From Homarus americanus (lineage: Eukaryota; Arthropoda; Malacostraca; Decapoda; Nephropidae): a DNA stretch of 64,000 bases. The stretch spans positions 3,530,135 through 3,594,134 of the forward strand of contig NW_024726235.1 in the NCBI RefSeq assembly GCF_018991925.1. Direction: 5' to 3'. The position numbers were made by a program, and so were the translations under genes. Shown here one piece after another: positions 61,781 through 64,000 of this stretch. Below the pieces are notes generated by a model. It was not told where the DNA came from. It worked only from the letters and a program-made list of their open reading frames with translations, and searched no databases. Numbering within the stretch: position 1 is the first letter of the stretch; every line of letters starts with the position of its first letter.

Positions 61781-61824
61781 CAGCTTAACAACGTCAAAAG
61801 TATTACCCACTATCGAGAAAACAC

Positions 61825-61828
<4 letters not shown>

Positions 61829-61898
<70 letters not shown>
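61829..61898. repeat. (GA)n microsatellite
   Basis: Uninterrupted GA repeat of 35 units, 50 bases after the CCAAT/TGACGTA array. Confidence 0.98.
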
Positions 61899-61900
<2 letters not shown>

Positions 61901-61989
61901 CGGACCTAGACCAAAATATAATAAAAACGCAGGGAGAGAAACTGCTGTAGGGAATAAAACTGATGTAAAACTGGGTAAAAGTGTATAAA

Positions 61990-62082
61990 AGCGAGACAGT
62001 GGAAGAGGGAGGTAGAGGGAGGGAGGAGAGGGAGGGAGGGAGAGGGAGGGAGAGGGAAGGAGGGAGGTAGGGAGGGAGCCGA
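61990..62082. repeat. GGGAGGGAGA-rich purine tract
   Basis: Purine-only sequence built of GGGAGGGAG units. Confidence 0.93.
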
Positions 62083-62241
62083 CCATCGACATACTCTATC
62101 TGTTATTGCTGCCGCTCTGGTCACGGCCTCAGGGAATAAAAAAAATAAATAAAACATGTCAAAAAATAAAAGGCATAGAAATGTATCAATGTATATAGAG
62201 AAATACCATGGATATATATAGAGAGAAACAATAAATAATAG

Positions 62242-62245
<4 letters not shown>

Positions 62246-62313
<68 letters not shown>
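62246..62313. repeat. (GA)n microsatellite
   Basis: Uninterrupted GA repeat of 34 units. Confidence 0.98.
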
Positions 62314-62314
<1 letters not shown>

Positions 62315-62339
62315 GCCAGTAACATACAAACAACAGCAA

Positions 62340-62690
62340 GTAAAGGATGGCGCCATGCAAGGGAAGAGGGGAGAGCGTGACCAGAGGAACAGAGGTGACA
62401 GGTGTGTGGACGGTGAGAGAGATATGTGGCGAGGGAGAAGCGGGGGGAGGGGAGAGGTGAGAGTGAAGTAGAGGAGAGGTGTTGTGAGAGGTCATGGGTA
62501 GGGGAAAAAGTGAGAGTAAAGGGAGACTGAAGTAGAAGAGAAGTGAAGGGAGAGATGTGAGATTAATGAAGAGTGAAGAAGATGCGAGTGAGGGAGAGTT
62601 AGGAGGAAGTGAGCATAGAGTGAAGCAGGAGAGAGGTGAGTGGAAGAAGGAAGTAAGGGAGAGGTGAGGAAAGGGCAAACAGAAATGAAG
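62340..62690. repeat. Degenerate GAGAGGTGAGAGTGAAG repeat
   Basis: Purine-rich units of GGGAGAGGTGAG and AGTGAAG(T/A)AG type across 350 bases. Minus-strand Ser/Leu/Pro frames are by-products. Confidence 0.85.
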
Positions 62691-62929
62691 TACAACAAAA
62701 CCATAAGACGTGTGGCGATATCAGACGACGTACAACAACCTCAGACTACAATACCTCAAAACACTTGAGAGTCACTGACTGACAGGAAGAGAAGATCCCT
62801 CAGCGGACAAGACCAAGAGCAGCGTCGGTAGAGACGATCTGCCAAGGTACGAGGTGACTTATGCTTGCTGGTGCTGGGTGCCGGTGTCGAGGGAAAACGC
62901 ACTGACAGTGAGAATATTCTAACCTACAC

Positions 62930-63600
62930 AAGATAGGTCAGGTCTCATGGGCTCCTTGATCAGACAAACATCATGGCCCGCTCCTAAAGCGATTATCTCA
63001 ACGTAGTTCCGTGGCCACCTTCCAGTCTTGGCCACCATAAAAGTGGTTAAGTTCCTGTGGAGTGGTCTTGGTCTAATTCCACGGGGGTTCAATGGCCAGG
63101 TGCACAGGGGCTCCACGGCCAGACAAGTGTCCTGATCTCCACTAGACTGGCTGTGTCCCAAAGCGGTCGTCTTCCAGGACTGCCTGGTCTGGATGACCAA
63201 ACGTGTCCCATTTGTCCCAAGTTCAAGGGTAAAAAAAAGGGGCCAACTAAGGGTTCTTTTGTACAATAAAGTTGGCTGTATCCCAAAAGCGGCCACCAAC
63301 CATGTCCACCGAGATTCCACGAACCTGGTCATGTCCCAAAGTGATCTTTACCCTATTTTACTGGGGCTCTACAAAAACAGACACGTCCCCTAGCGGTCAT
63401 CACACGTATCCTATGGCCAGATAAGTCCCCTAGACTCCCATAAAAATTTCCCCACGCTCACTAGGGCTTCACACACCTGGTCATGTCCTACAGCGACCTT
63501 CCCCCATGTCCATCAAGGCTCCCATCAGAGATCCACACATCTGAACATGTCCCGGGGCGGCCTTCCGAGAGGCTCCGAGGCCAGACAAGCCAAACACCAA
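62930..63600. repeat. Degenerate minisatellite of CTGGTCATGTCCCAAAGCGG type
   Basis: Units of roughly 55-60 bases with GTCC(C/T)AAAGCGG(T/C), GGCCAGACAAG and GGGGCTCCAC recur about ten times with strong decay. Overlapping frames on both strands are not supported as genes. Confidence 0.7.
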
Positions 63601-63659
63601 GAGAGCTCAGCTGATCCACCTTGTCGTCAACAATACAGCGTCTCACTCAACCTGGACGA

Positions 63660-64000
63660 CTCCCTCACACCACCCTCCTCTCACACCATCCCCTCTCACA
63701 CCATCCCCTCTCACAACGCCCTCCTCTCACACCAAGCTCCTCTCAGCCCACTCTCCTCTCACACCACCCTCCTCTCAGCCCACCCTCTTACACCATCCTC
63801 CTCTCACACCAAGCTCCTCTCAGCTCACTCTCCTCTCACACCACCCTCCTCTCAGCCCACCCTCTTACACCATCCTCCTCTCACACCATCCCCTCTCATA
63901 ACGCCCTCCTCTCACACCAAGCTCCTCTCAGCTCACCTTCCCCTCCTCACACCACCCCTCCCTCAGCCCACCCTCTTACACCATCCTCCTCTCACACCAA
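63660..64000. repeat. CCTCCTCTCACACCA minisatellite
   Basis: Units of 13-16 bases (CTCCTCTCACACCA, CCTCCTCTCAGCCCAC, CCTCTTACACCAT). A larger pattern of three or four units itself repeats, for example 63728-63800 and 63810-63875. It runs off the window end. Confidence 0.95.

Noticed and set aside
62121..62678. 185-codon minus-strand Ser/Leu-rich frame
   Set aside because: It spans (GA)n and GAGAGGTGAG repeats; composition is an artefact.

Overview
This is a eukaryotic, gene-poor, repeat-dominated window, most likely from an arthropod and probably a decapod crustacean. Four things point that way: many dispersed TTAGG/GGTTA stretches (the arthropod telomere pentamer), CR1/L2-type LINEs ending in TTCTTATG repeats, very dense and long microsatellites of the (CA)n, (GA)n, (TA)n and (AAT)n types, and long AT-rich unique stretches with no prokaryotic-style gene packing. 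The species cannot be told from the sequence. No host protein-coding gene could be supported. Most long open frames lie in low-complexity repeats.

Layout. 1-13,700 is a LINE-rich block. A fragment truncated at both ends (1042-2311) and a 3.4-kb defective element (5446-8866; SGNH-esterase ORF1 remnant, APE endonuclease, reverse transcriptase, octamer tail) belong to one family, here called B. A minus-strand family A element (9744-10429) carries a second family A copy nested inside it in the opposite orientation. It is followed by a minus-strand B fragment (10430-11142), a minus-strand family C 3' end (12769-13115), and an A/B tail-to-tail pair (13301-13655) that forms a perfect palindrome. A further family A copy lies alone at 42767-43747. 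From 13,700 to 35,600 there are microsatellites, degenerate minisatellites and TTAGG-core foldback elements. An assembly gap sits at 35623-35721. From 36,000 to 48,000 there is one unassigned 157-codon ORF, a duplicated 20-bp-unit minisatellite, a 144-bp CA tract, an RNA polymerase III B-box-like sequence, and CCTACAC- and CACC-type repeats. From 48,000 to 64,000 there is a 70-nt hairpin, strand-asymmetric purine and pyrimidine tracts, more foldback elements, and a minisatellite array pairing CCAAT and TGACGTA motifs at near-constant spacing (61291-61780). The window ends in purine-rich and short tandem repeats.

The least explained structures are (1) the CCAAT/TGACGTA array, whose motifs keep a 22-bp phase in six of eight units; (2) a family of short palindromic elements whose arms flank a GGTTAGGTTA core; and (3) LINE copies inserted into or against other LINE copies. 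The only genes with readable function are the broken LINE ORFs. They would act together in target-primed reverse transcription, but every copy here is disabled.
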